A stretch of DNA of 9,260 nucleotides from JBGPEQ01 sp035518775. Lineage in GTDB: Bacteria; Pseudomonadota; Alphaproteobacteria; Dongiales; Dongiaceae. The notes beneath the pieces are model-generated. The model was not told where the DNA came from. It made no database searches and saw only the letters and a program-made list of their open reading frames with translations. A program made the translations under genes and the position numbers. Positions 1-8,267 of the stretch are shown here, one piece after another. Numbering within the stretch: position 1 is the first letter of the stretch; each line of letters opens with the position of its first letter. The stretch lies in assembly GCA_035518775.1 (NCBI GenBank), contig DATIXH010000464.1:1-9260 (forward strand), written 5' to 3'.

Positions 1-649
1 TGAAGTCGGACATGACCTCTGACAGGAGCGGCGGCGTCTTGGGCGGTGGCTTCATGGGGTCGAAGCCGGCGAACAGGGGATCGGCGACGATGCCGCGGTG
101 GTCGCCCTCCAGCCGTGCCCTGTGCTGGCGTAGCTCCTCAATGACGGCGCGACGCGCAAGCTGCTCGGCCAGACGCCAGAGAGGACCACGTTCTGGAATG
201 GCGAGCCCAGCCTGCCTGGTTACCTCATTCACGATGCTCCAAGCAGCGGCCGCCGGGTTGGGGTCCTCGGGGTCCTGCATGGTGGCCAATTCGATCTCGG
301 TGTAGTGCAAGTCGAGGGCTGGGTCGTCCGACGGGCAGGCGCGCTCCCGGGCGATGGCCTCGCGCTGCCGTGTCCAGAACCACTGCCCGATCAGGGCGAC
401 CACTTGCTCCTCGGTGGCGATGCGCGGTGAAGCCGGTGGCATAGGACGGGCAGCCTTCTTGGCGGCCTCCCGGAACATCTGATCGACTTCGACGCTGACG
501 ACGTGGAGCCGGGCGACCGCCTCCTTGTGGTTGGCGGTGCGCAGGCTGCGGACGATCTCGATCTTGCCGATGGTCGGCCGGAGAGCCAGCGGGACGGCAA
601 TCCTAGCGAACCATCCCGCCTTGCGGCGCTGGAGCCGCGGGTGCGCCAT
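1..649 (-). CDS. Site-specific tyrosine recombinase (phage-type integrase), N-terminal part, cut by window edge
   Basis: Reading the minus strand from ATG at 649 gives 216 codons with no stop before base 1, so the C-terminal part lies outside the window. Residues 1-60 match the N-terminal pattern of DUF6538-type integrases: a basic start (MAHPRLQRRKAGWFARIAVP), then LRPTIGKIEIVRSLRT, then an alanine-rich helix with a VEVDQMF segment. A charged linker of about 140 residues follows. LLSEVMSDF at about 208-216 looks like the start of the SAM-like core-binding domain. The catalytic R-H-R-H-Y domain is not in the window, so activity cannot be judged. The start is supported by AGGAGG seven bases upstream. 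The gene lies just past the 3' end of tRNA-Ala in the same orientation, the usual position for an integrase using that tRNA as attachment site. A diverged or truncated recombinase cannot be excluded. Confidence 0.85.
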   Translation of the reverse strand, partial: MAHPRLQRRKAGWFARIAVPLALRPTIGKIEIVRSLRTANHKEAVARLHVVSVEVDQMFREAAKKAARPMPPASPRIATEEQVVALIGQWFWTRQREAIARERACPSDDPALDLHYTEIELATMQDPEDPNPAAAAWSIVNEVTRQAGLAIPERGPLWRLAEQLARRAVIEELRQHRARLEGDHRGIVADPLFAGFDPMKPPPKTPPLLSEVMSDF

Positions 650-650
650 C

Positions 651-709
651 AAATCGCCTCCTCTGTACCCGGTCGCTGTACCTAGCGGCCGCGAATTGCG
701 AGGCGATTT
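651..709 (-). repeat. Inverted repeat in integrase leader overlapping its ribosome binding site
   Basis: A perfect 10-base inverted repeat is formed by AAATCGCCTC at 651-660 and GAGGCGATTT at 700-709, separated by 39 bases. In minus-strand RNA the upstream arm (from 700-709) can pair with GAGGCGATTT, which holds the 3' part of the Shine-Dalgarno and ends one base before the start codon. The spacer also carries the 7-mer CTGTACC twice (663-669 and 676-682), 13 bases apart. The repeat could be an RNA switch limiting integrase translation, or a protein-binding site for an excisionase, repressor or integrase arm. The sequence alone does not decide. Confidence 0.55.
657..662 (-). promoter_or_regulatory. 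Shine-Dalgarno of the integrase gene
   Basis: The minus strand reads AGGAGG with seven bases before ATG at 649. It is one of the strongest ribosome binding sites in the window and fixes the integrase start. Its last four bases (GAGG) are also part of an inverted repeat with 700-709. Confidence 0.7.
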
Positions 710-747
710 CCGAGATTTACCCGTGGCTCAAACCCTTAGCGGAAGTC

Positions 748-823
748 TGGTGGAGCTGAGGGGAATCGAACCCCTGACCTCCTCATTGCGAACGAGGCGC
801 TCTCCCATCTGAGCTACAGCCCC
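748..823 (-). tRNA. tRNA-Ala, anticodon CGC
   Basis: The reverse complement folds into a complete 76-nt cloverleaf with encoded CCA. The acceptor stem is GGGGCTG/CAGCTCC and includes the G3:U70 pair that is the identity element for alanyl-tRNA synthetase. The D stem is GCTC/GAGC. The anticodon stem is CCTCG/TGAGG with loop TTCGCAA, giving anticodon CGC, which reads GCG. The T stem is AGGGG/CCCCT with loop TTCGATT. The 3' end faces the integrase gene, so this gene is the likely attachment site, and it remains intact at this junction. Confidence 0.97.
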
Positions 824-839
824 ACGGGTTCGGGGGCGG

Positions 840-869
840 ACTATGGGCAGCGGCCCGCCCGGATGTCAA
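840..869 (-). promoter_or_regulatory. Candidate promoter of tRNA-Ala
   Basis: On the minus strand a perfect TTGACA (864-869) is followed after 18 bases by CATAGT (840-845), which matches four of six positions of the -10 consensus. The predicted start would be about ten bases before the tRNA 5' end at 823. The same 114-base gap must also hold the promoter of the plus-strand yggT-like gene, for which only a weak candidate (TTGCGG at 872-877) is visible. Confidence 0.6.
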
Positions 870-937
870 GCTTGCGGAGGGTTAACGCCGCCGCTAGGGT
901 CGCCGCCATATCCCTGTCATCTGCGGAAGAGCCACCC

Positions 938-1219
938 ATGGCCGCCATCGCCTGGCTCATCGACACAGTGTTTCAGATCGCCATCGTCCTGCTGATCGCG
1001 CAGGTCATCTTGAGTTGGCTGATCTATTTCAACGTCGTCAACACGCGGCACCCCTTCGTCAATTCGGTCGGCCGCTTCCTCTATCAGATCACGGAACCTG
1101 CCCTGCGCCCCATCAAGCGCATCGTGCCGTCCCTGGGCGGGATCGATATCTCGCCGCTGATCCTGATCCTCCTGCTGGGCTTCCTGCGGATCCTGATCCT
1201 CAGCAACCTGCCCTATTGA
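938..1219 (+). CDS. YggT-family integral membrane protein
   Basis: This 93-residue protein has two hydrophobic segments, about residues 9-31 and 72-90. Between them is the YggT signature: TEPALRPIKRIVP at 52-64 followed by GGIDISP at 67-73. Length and layout fit single-repeat YggT proteins of the inner membrane. Family members have been linked to cell division, osmotic tolerance or membrane organisation, but no biochemical role is firm. The ATG at 938 was chosen over an in-frame ATG at 863. The longer form would add 25 non-family residues and begin inside the tRNA promoter, and GGAAG lies eight bases before 938. A DUF167 gene starts within six bases of the stop, a common pairing that suggests cotranscription. 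Confidence 0.9.
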   Translation: MAAIAWLIDTVFQIAIVLLIAQVILSWLIYFNVVNTRHPFVNSVGRFLYQITEPALRPIKRIVPSLGGIDISPLILILLLGFLRILILSNLPY

Positions 1220-1224
1220 TCGTC

Positions 1225-1563
1225 GTGTCGGGTGCCGAGCCGTCGCCGTTCGGCCCGACGCGGGATGGGGTCCGGATCGCCCTGCGCGTGCAGCCGCGGG
1301 CGCGGCGGAACCAGGTCGATGGCTTGGCGGCCGTGCCGGATGGCGTCGCCTTGAAGGTCGCAGTCACGGCGCCGCCGGAGGACGGCAGGGCCAACGCCGC
1401 GGTGATCGCGCTGCTGGCCAAGGCTTGGAGGCAGCCGAAATCGGCCTTCACGGTGGTGGCAGGCGCCACCGACCGGCGCAAGATAATCCATTTGCAGGGC
1501 GACCCGGCGCGCCTTATGCAGGCGCTCGAATCCTGGCTCGAGGCGTTGAGGACATCGGCATGA
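1225..1563 (+). CDS. DUF167 (YggU-like) small conserved protein
   Basis: The 112-residue product has the DUF167 pattern: RVQPRARRNQV at about 21-31, the hallmark APPEDGRANAAV at 49-60, and AGATDRRKIIHLQG at 79-92. These are small soluble alpha/beta proteins of unknown biochemical function. The start is uncertain. GTG at 1225, five bases after the yggT-like stop, gives a typical family length. TTG at 1216, overlapping that stop, is possible. No clear Shine-Dalgarno is seen for either, so translational coupling to the preceding gene is likely. The stop overlaps the folD start (ATGA). Confidence 0.85.
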   Translation: MSGAEPSPFGPTRDGVRIALRVQPRARRNQVDGLAAVPDGVALKVAVTAPPEDGRANAAVIALLAKAWRQPKSAFTVVAGATDRRKIIHLQGDPARLMQALESWLEALRTSA

Positions 1564-2459
1564 ACGACACGGCGGCCGGCACCGGCGGCAAGATCATCGA
1601 CGGCAAGGCCTTCGCGGCGGGGCTGCGCCGGCGCATCGCCGAGCAGGTGCGCACGTTGCAGGCGAAGCACGGCTTCACGCCCGGCCTCGCCGTGGTGCTC
1701 GTCGGCGAGAATCCCGCCAGCGAGGTCTATGTGAAGAACAAGGGCGAGCAGACCAAAGAATCCGGCATGAATTCCTACGAGCACAAGCTGCCGGATACGA
1801 CCAGCCAGGCGGAACTGCTCGCCCTCGTCGACCGCCTCAACAAGGACGCGGTGGTGAACGGCATCCTCGTTCAGCTGCCACTCCCCAAGCAGATCGATCC
1901 GCAGGCCGTGCTAAACGCCGTCGACCCCGACAAGGACGTCGACGGCTTCCACGTCGTCAATGCCGGCCGGCTCGCCACCGGCGGTCAGGGCCTGGTGCCC
2001 TGCACGCCGCTCGGCTGCCTGCTGCTGTTGAAAGACCGGCTCGGCGACCTCACGGGCAAGCGCGCCATCGTCGTCGGCCGCTCCAACATCGTGGGCAAGC
2101 CGATGGCCCAGCTGCTGCTGAACGAGAACTGCACGGTCACCATCGCCCACTCGCGCACGCGCGACCTCGCGGCCGAATGCCGGCGCGCCGACATCGTCAT
2201 TGCCGCCGTCGGCAAGGCCGAGATGGTGCGCGGCGACTGGATCGGGCCGGGCGCCACCGTCATCGACGTCGGCATCAACCGCGTCGATGCCGGCGGCGGC
2301 AAGACCAAACTGGTCGGCGACGTCGCCTACGCCGAGGCGTTCCCGCACGCCGGCGCCATCACGCCGGTGCCCGGCGGCGTCGGCCCCATGACCATCGCCT
2401 GTCTCCTGCAGAACACGCTTACCGCCGCCTGCCGGCAGCGCGGTATCGCGGTGCCGTAA
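1560..2459 (+). CDS. folD: Bifunctional methylenetetrahydrofolate dehydrogenase / methenyltetrahydrofolate cyclohydrolase
   Basis: FolD interconverts 5,10-methylene-, 5,10-methenyl- and 10-formyl-tetrahydrofolate in the cytoplasm, using NADP and supplying one-carbon units for purines and formyl-methionine. The 299-residue product has all family landmarks. The Y57-x3-K61 catalytic pair sits in VYVKNK. GILVQLPLP (101-109) carries the conserved Gln105, and DKDVDGFH carries Asp128. The Rossmann phosphate-binding motif GRSNIVGKP is at 173-181, and the C-terminal PGGVGPMT is at 271-278. Length is a little above the usual 280-290 because of a short N-terminal extension. ATG 1560 overlaps the preceding stop by four bases, and the conserved KIIDGK begins at residue 11. 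The upstream ATG at 1425 lies inside the DUF167 gene and is not a credible start. Confidence 0.97.
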   Translation: MNDTAAGTGGKIIDGKAFAAGLRRRIAEQVRTLQAKHGFTPGLAVVLVGENPASEVYVKNKGEQTKESGMNSYEHKLPDTTSQAELLALVDRLNKDAVVNGILVQLPLPKQIDPQAVLNAVDPDKDVDGFHVVNAGRLATGGQGLVPCTPLGCLLLLKDRLGDLTGKRAIVVGRSNIVGKPMAQLLLNENCTVTIAHSRTRDLAAECRRADIVIAAVGKAEMVRGDWIGPGATVIDVGINRVDAGGGKTKLVGDVAYAEAFPHAGAITPVPGGVGPMTIACLLQNTLTAACRQRGIAVP

Positions 2460-2559
2460 GAGCTGCCAGGGCGCGCCATACGCCGGTCACGCAACGGATG
2501 GAGCAGAGCGATGGAATATCCTAAGCTGAGCGCGGAACGCTGACAGCCGATAGCGCCCC

Positions 2560-3264
2560 ATGACCGGCTCGATCATCGAGTTGCTGCTCGCCGCCGTCGT
2601 CTTCGTCGGCAGCCATTTCGGCATCTCCAGCACCGGCCTGCGCGACGAACTGGTGCGCCGCCTGGGCGAGCGCGCCTATCTCGCCCTTTATTCGGCGGTG
2701 GCCCTGATCCTCCTGGCGTGGCTGATCAGGGCCTATGCCCACGTCCAGGATCCCCTGATGCTGTGGATCAGGCCGCCGCTGCTGATCGTGCTGCCGATGG
2801 TGGTGATGCCGCTGGCGCTGCTGTTGTTCGTCGGCGGCTATACCCAGCGCAATCCCACCGCCGTGATGCAGGGCAAGCCGCTGCCGCCCAATCGCCCGGC
2901 GCCGGGCGTGCTCGCCATCACGCGCCATCCGCTGATGTGGGCGATCGGCCTGTGGGCCCTCTCCCATCTGCTCATCAGCGACAATGTCGCCGCCTTCATC
3001 TTCTTCGGCGCCTTCGCGATCCTGGCGCTCCATGGCACCCGCGTCCTCGATGCCAAGAAGCAGCGGACCTGGCCGCTCGAGGAGTGGCAGCGCTTCGCCG
3101 CCGTCACCTCGAACATCCCCTTCGCCGCCGTCTTCACCAGCCGCAACGAAGTCAAGATCGCGGAGATCGGCTGGTGGCGGGTCATGCTGGCCGGCGTGCT
3201 CTACATCGCCCTGATCTTCCTCCACGGCGTCGTGCTGGGCGTGCCCGTCGTGGTGAAGCTCTAG
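2560..3264 (+). CDS. NnrU-family multi-pass membrane protein
   Basis: This 234-residue hydrophobic protein has about five or six membrane segments, roughly residues 3-20, 41-59, 72-92, 126-140, 143-160 and 209-230. NnrU-type signatures are visible: GSHFGIS near 17-23 and TRHPLMW at 121-127 followed by LWALSH at 131-136. The RHP-x-x-W core resembles the isoprenylcysteine methyltransferase/NnrU superfamily. NnrU was named from nitrite and nitric-oxide reductase clusters, but many members, like this one, have no denitrification genes nearby, so no specific reaction is assigned. It follows folD by 100 bases, and I see no convincing Shine-Dalgarno, promoter or terminator in that gap. It converges with argG, with 18 bases between the stop codons. 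Confidence 0.85.
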   Translation: MTGSIIELLLAAVVFVGSHFGISSTGLRDELVRRLGERAYLALYSAVALILLAWLIRAYAHVQDPLMLWIRPPLLIVLPMVVMPLALLLFVGGYTQRNPTAVMQGKPLPPNRPAPGVLAITRHPLMWAIGLWALSHLLISDNVAAFIFFGAFAILALHGTRVLDAKKQRTWPLEEWQRFAAVTSNIPFAAVFTSRNEVKIAEIGWWRVMLAGVLYIALIFLHGVVLGVPVVVKL

Positions 3265-3282
3265 AGAGCCGGGCGTTCCGCT

Positions 3283-4494
<1,212 letters not shown>

Positions 4495-4533
4495 GGGAAT
4501 TCCTGGGTTGCGCGGCGATACGGACGCTGGCGG

Positions 4534-4561
4534 AGTATAGGGAAACGTCGCTGGGCCGCAA
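4534..4561 (-). promoter_or_regulatory. Candidate argG promoter
   Basis: On the minus strand TTGCGG (4556-4561) is followed after 16 bases by TATACT (4534-4539), five of six matches to the -10 consensus. This would give a leader of roughly 30 bases before the argG ATG at 4494. The -35 matches only in TTG, which is the most conserved part in many alphaproteobacterial promoters. Confidence 0.45.
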
Positions 4562-4608
4562 GCTACGGGGGCTTCGAGGGCCGGCGGCGCGCGCAGTTGC
4601 GGTGACGC

Positions 4609-4827
4609 TCAGCGCCGGGCTTTGAGCGCGGGCCAGTCGGAGAAGGCGAAGAGCCAGAGCAGCGCGATGTTGACGATCGGAACCAGCGTGAGCAGCGCCC
4701 ACCAGCCGGGGTGACCGGCCTTGCGCAGGACTCGCGCCGCCGACCAGACCCAGGATGGCAGCAGGATCGCGATCACGAGGAGCGGCAGGATCTGCAGCAG
4801 TGCCTGTTCGGCGGGAGAGGGTGCCAT
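4609..4827 (-). CDS. Small hydrophobic membrane protein, paralogue of its upstream neighbour
   Basis: The product has 72 residues and two predicted membrane helices, about 10-29 and 41-62. A positively charged loop with ARVLRKAG (31-38) separates them, and a short tail ends in WPALKARR. I do not recognise a named family. It resembles small uncharacterised two-helix proteins with an LRKAG...LVP...WPAL pattern. ATG 4827 was chosen because conserved sequence and hydrophobicity start there. A longer reading from 5124 would run through the neighbouring gene in another frame. It begins eight bases after the stop of the related gene at 4836-5048, so the pair is probably cotranscribed. No enzymatic motif is visible. 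Confidence 0.7.
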   Translation of the reverse strand: MAPSPAEQALLQILPLLVIAILLPSWVWSAARVLRKAGHPGWWALLTLVPIVNIALLWLFAFSDWPALKARR

Positions 4828-4835
4828 GGCTGCCG

Positions 4836-5048
4836 CTACTCGAAGGTGGAGGCGATGGCGGCGCTGGTCCTGCGCCGCAGTGCCGGCCACGCGCAGAGCG
4901 CCAGTATGAGCGAGAGACTGAGCCAGCCGAGAACGGGCACGATATGCAGCAGCGACAAGGCGGGCATGAGACCTGCCTTGCGCAGGATGCGCCAGGTCGG
5001 GATGATGTGGAGGGCCGCCATGATGAGCCACGTGATCAACATCCACAT
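4836..5048 (-). CDS. Small hydrophobic membrane protein, first of a tandem paralogous pair
   Basis: The 70-residue product has two hydrophobic segments, about 2-17 and 29-51. They are joined by WRILRKAG (19-26) and followed by AWPALRRR (53-60) and a short polar tail. It aligns with the 72-residue downstream neighbour: R-[VI]-LRKAG, a [LI]VP[IV] element and WPAL lie at nearly the same spacing (27 and 28 residues from the glycine to the tryptophan). ATG 5048 is preferred. ATG 5042 is a close alternative, and ATG 5099 is unlikely because it falls inside the candidate promoter. The ribosome binding site is weak. Function is unknown; a membrane-stress or scaffold role would be speculation. Confidence 0.65.
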   Translation of the reverse strand: MWMLITWLIMAALHIIPTWRILRKAGLMPALSLLHIVPVLGWLSLSLILALCAWPALRRRTSAAIASTFE

Positions 5049-5072
5049 ATCTGCCCGCCCCAATCTGAGGTT

Positions 5073-5084
5073 GTATCTCGATAC
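5073..5084. promoter_or_regulatory. Palindrome in the divergent promoter region, possible operator
   Basis: GTATC-TC-GATAC is a perfect 5+5 inverted repeat. It extends imperfectly to TTGTATC...GATACGAA if one bulged base is allowed. It sits at the predicted start point of the minus-strand small-protein transcript and just upstream of a TATAAC (5090-5095) that could be a -10 for the plus-strand dehydrogenase. That position would suit a dimeric repressor acting on both. No regulator gene is in the window, so this is inference. Confidence 0.3.
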
Positions 5085-5087
5085 GAA

Positions 5088-5116
5088 TATATAACCCATG
5101 ATTGTAGAGATGTAAA
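5088..5116 (-). promoter_or_regulatory. Candidate promoter for the small membrane-protein pair
   Basis: On the minus strand TTTACA (5111-5116, five of six matches) is followed after 17 bases by TATATA (5088-5093, four of six). The predicted start near 5081 gives a leader of about 33 bases before ATG 5048. This AT-rich patch stands out in a GC-rich neighbourhood. Confidence 0.45.
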
Positions 5117-5129
5117 GGCAACAACCGCC

Positions 5130-6131
5130 ATGTCCGTGCCGGCGCAGATGCAGGCGATGGTCCTCTCCTCTGCTGGGCGTGCGCTCGAGCGGCGCACGCT
5201 GCCGCTGCGCGAGCCGGGCGCGGGCGAGCTGCTGATCAAGGTGCGGGCCTGCGGCGTGTGCCGCACCGACCTGCATGTCGTCGACGGCGAACTGCGCGAG
5301 CCGAAGCTGCCCCTCGTCCCCGGCCACGAGATCGTCGGCACCGTCGAGGCCCTCGGACCCGGCGTCGAGCGCTTCCGGCCCGGCGAGCGCGTCGGCGTGC
5401 CCTGGCTCGGCTTTACCTGCGGCGTCTGCGAGTTCTGCCGCGCCGGGCGCGAGAACCTGTGCGAGCAGGCGCGCTTCACCGGCTATCAGATCGACGGCGG
5501 CTATGCCGATTACACGCTCGCCGACGCGCGCTACTGCTTCCCGGTCCACGGCGACTACAGCGACGCCGAAGCCGCGCCCCTCCTGTGCGCGGGCCTGATC
5601 GGCTACCGCGCGCTGCGCAAGGCCGGCGATCCGCGCCGCCTCGGGCTCTACGGCTTCGGCGCCGCCGCCCACATCGTGGCCCAGCTGGCGCGCCACGAGG
5701 GCCGCACGCTCTTCGCCTTCGTGCGCGCGGGCGACGAAGGCGCCATGGCCTTCGCCCGCGGCCTCGGCGCCGCCTGGGCCGGCCCCTCGGAGGCCATGCC
5801 GCCCGAGCCGCTCGACGCCGCCATCATCTTCGCGCCCGTGGGCTGGCTGGTGCCGGCTGCCCTGCGCGCGCTGCGCCCGGGCGGGCGCGTGGTCTGCGCC
5901 GGCATCCATATGAGCCCGATCCCGAGCTTCCCCTACGACATCCTCTGGCAGGAGCGCGAGATCGTCTCGGTCGCCAACCTTACCCGCCGCGACGGCGAGG
6001 AATTCCTCGCACTCGCCCCCCAGGTGCCGGTGCGCACGACCGTCCAGCCCTACCCGCTCCCCGACGCCAACCGCGCGCTATCGGACCTGCGCGAAGGCCG
6101 CATCACCGGCGCGGCGGTGCTGGTGCCCTGA
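5130..6131 (+). CDS. Zinc-dependent alcohol dehydrogenase (MDR superfamily, AdhP/AdhA-like)
   Basis: This is a cytoplasmic NAD(P)-dependent dehydrogenase of 333 residues, likely oxidising alcohols or reducing aldehydes; the substrate is not predictable. Catalytic zinc ligands are Cys41 (in CGVCRTDLH, 41-49), His66-Glu67 (PGHEIVG) and Cys153 (LLCAGLIGYR). The structural zinc site is complete: Cys97, Cys100, Cys103 and Cys111. The nucleotide-binding turn GFGAAAH is at 175-181. Length is typical of the COG1064 zinc-binding group. ATG 5130 was chosen over upstream in-frame codons, which lie over the opposite-strand small genes. AAAGG lies about eleven bases upstream, a rather long spacing, and ATG 5148 is a possible alternative. 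Its 3' end converges with an ABC ATPase gene across a repeat. Confidence 0.93.
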   Translation: MSVPAQMQAMVLSSAGRALERRTLPLREPGAGELLIKVRACGVCRTDLHVVDGELREPKLPLVPGHEIVGTVEALGPGVERFRPGERVGVPWLGFTCGVCEFCRAGRENLCEQARFTGYQIDGGYADYTLADARYCFPVHGDYSDAEAAPLLCAGLIGYRALRKAGDPRRLGLYGFGAAAHIVAQLARHEGRTLFAFVRAGDEGAMAFARGLGAAWAGPSEAMPPEPLDAAIIFAPVGWLVPAALRALRPGGRVVCAGIHMSPIPSFPYDILWQEREIVSVANLTRRDGEEFLALAPQVPVRTTVQPYPLPDANRALSDLREGRITGAAVLVP

Positions 6132-6163
6132 CGGCGCCGCGCTTTAGCCCCCTCCCACTCAGT

Positions 6164-6240
6164 TGTCGCCCCCGCGAAAGCGGGGTCCAGGGCGAGCGAC
6201 GGAGCGGTTGCCCTGGATGCTCGCTTTCGCGGGCATGACA
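6164..6240. repeat. Long inverted repeat of the dispersed 'CCCGCGAAAGCGGG' type; possible bidirectional terminator
   Basis: The left arm (6164-6193) and the reverse complement of the right arm (6210-6240) both read TGTC, a few variable bases, CCCGCGAAAGCG, then TCCAGGGC, so the element is a near-palindrome of 77 bases. Each arm also contains the small hairpin CCCGCGAAAGCGGG or a variant. Similar elements are common dispersed intergenic repeats in alphaproteobacterial genomes. It lies between the convergent dehydrogenase (stop 6131) and ABC ATPase (stop 6286) genes, where its RNA hairpin could end or protect transcripts from both sides. The rest of the gap shows nothing else. Confidence 0.75.
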
Positions 6241-6285
6241 GCAAGAATTATTGGGGGCAGAGACGAAAAGTCCCCTGCACTGCCA

Positions 6286-7283
6286 TCAATACAGATGGCA
6301 GCTGACCTGATGCGGCGCGCCGGCGGTGCCGATATCGCGCTCCACGGGCACGTCAACCTTGCACCGCTCCATCGCCTGCGGGCAGCGCGGGTGGAAGGGG
6401 CAGCCGGGGGGCGGCGATTCGGGACTGGGCGGCTCGCCGGTCAGCACGATGCGCTGGCTGCGCCGCTCGGGATCGGGCGCCGGCGCCGCCGACATCAGGG
6501 CCTGGGTGTAGGGATGGGCGGGCTTGGCGTAGAGCGCGGGGGTCGTCGTCAGCTCCACCACGCGGCCCAGATACATCACGGCCACGCGGTCGCTCACATG
6601 CTCCACGACGCCCAGGTCGTGCGAGATGAAGACGTAGGAGAGCCGCAGCCGCGCCTTCAGGTCCATCAGCAGGTTGAGGATCTGCGACTGGATGGAGACG
6701 TCGAGCGCGCTCACGGGCTCGTCGAGCACCACCAGCTTGGGCTCGAGCGCGATCGCCCGCGCGATGCCGATGCGCTGGCGCTGGCCGCCGGAGAACTCGT
6801 GCGGATAGCGCATGGCGGCGTCGGCCTCGAGCCCGACGAGCGCGAGCAGCTCGGCCACCCGCCGCCGCCGCTCCGTGCGCACGCCGACGCCGTGGATCGC
6901 CAGCGGCTCGGCGATGATCGTGCCGACGGAGAGGCGCGGATCGAGCGAGGCATAGGGGTCCTGGAACACGATCTGCATGTCGCGCCGGCGCGCCCGCAGC
7001 GCGGCGGGGCCGAGCGCGCGCAGGTCCTGGCCGGCGAACCGCACCGCTCCGCGCGTCGGCTCGATCAGCCGCAGCATCAGTCGCGCCAGGGTGGTCTTGC
7101 CGCAGCCGGATTCGCCGACGATGCCGAGGGTCTCGCCGCGCTCGAGCGTCAGCGAGACGCCGTCGACCGCGCGCACGGTGCCGCGACCGTCCTTCGCGGG
7201 GAAGTGCTTGGCGACATCGACGAGCTCGAGCAGTGGCGCATGACCGGCGCCGCTCGTGACTGCCGCCGTTGTCGCCGCGTCGT

Positions 7284-7287
<4 letters not shown>
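6286..7287 (-). CDS. Dipeptide/oligopeptide-type ABC transporter ATP-binding protein (DppF/OppF-like)
   Basis: This is the second of the two cytoplasmic ATPases of a Dpp/Opp-type importer, 333 residues. Walker A GESGCGKT is at 58-65, Q-loop Gln109 in VFQDPYASLDP, signature FSGGQRQR at 165-172, Walker B LVVLDEP at 185-191 and H-loop His223. After AHPYTQAL comes the oligopeptide-transporter C-terminal domain with four cysteines (296, 302, 309, 330), spaced as in the family. The GTG start at 7287 overlaps the stop of the preceding ATPase gene as GTGA, so translation is probably coupled. A longer frame to 7860 runs over that gene and is not real. FQDPYASLDPR is typical of the F-type subunit. The substrate is not given by the ATPase. 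Confidence 0.93.
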
Positions 7288-8258
<971 letters not shown>

Positions 8259-8267
8259 CTGTGAAAC

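Noticed and set aside
12..305. Plus-strand open frame of 97 codons and another at 503-685
   Set aside because: The minus strand reads through this whole region as an integrase N-terminus with a strong ribosome binding site. The plus-strand frames show no family features.
863..937. Upstream ATG at 863 as start of the YggT-family protein
   Set aside because: The extra 25 residues do not match the family, and the codon lies within the minus-strand tRNA promoter. ATG 938 has a better ribosome binding site.
2460..2559. Gap between folD and the NnrU-family gene, checked for promoter, terminator or small gene
   Set aside because: Only a ten-codon frame (start 2511) and weak GC-rich repeats are present, with no convincing promoter or ribosome binding site.
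4836..5909. A 357-codon minus-strand frame extending the small membrane protein over the alcohol dehydrogenase gene
   Set aside because: Only the last 70 codons resemble a real protein. The rest is antisense to the dehydrogenase, and the candidate promoter lies inside it.
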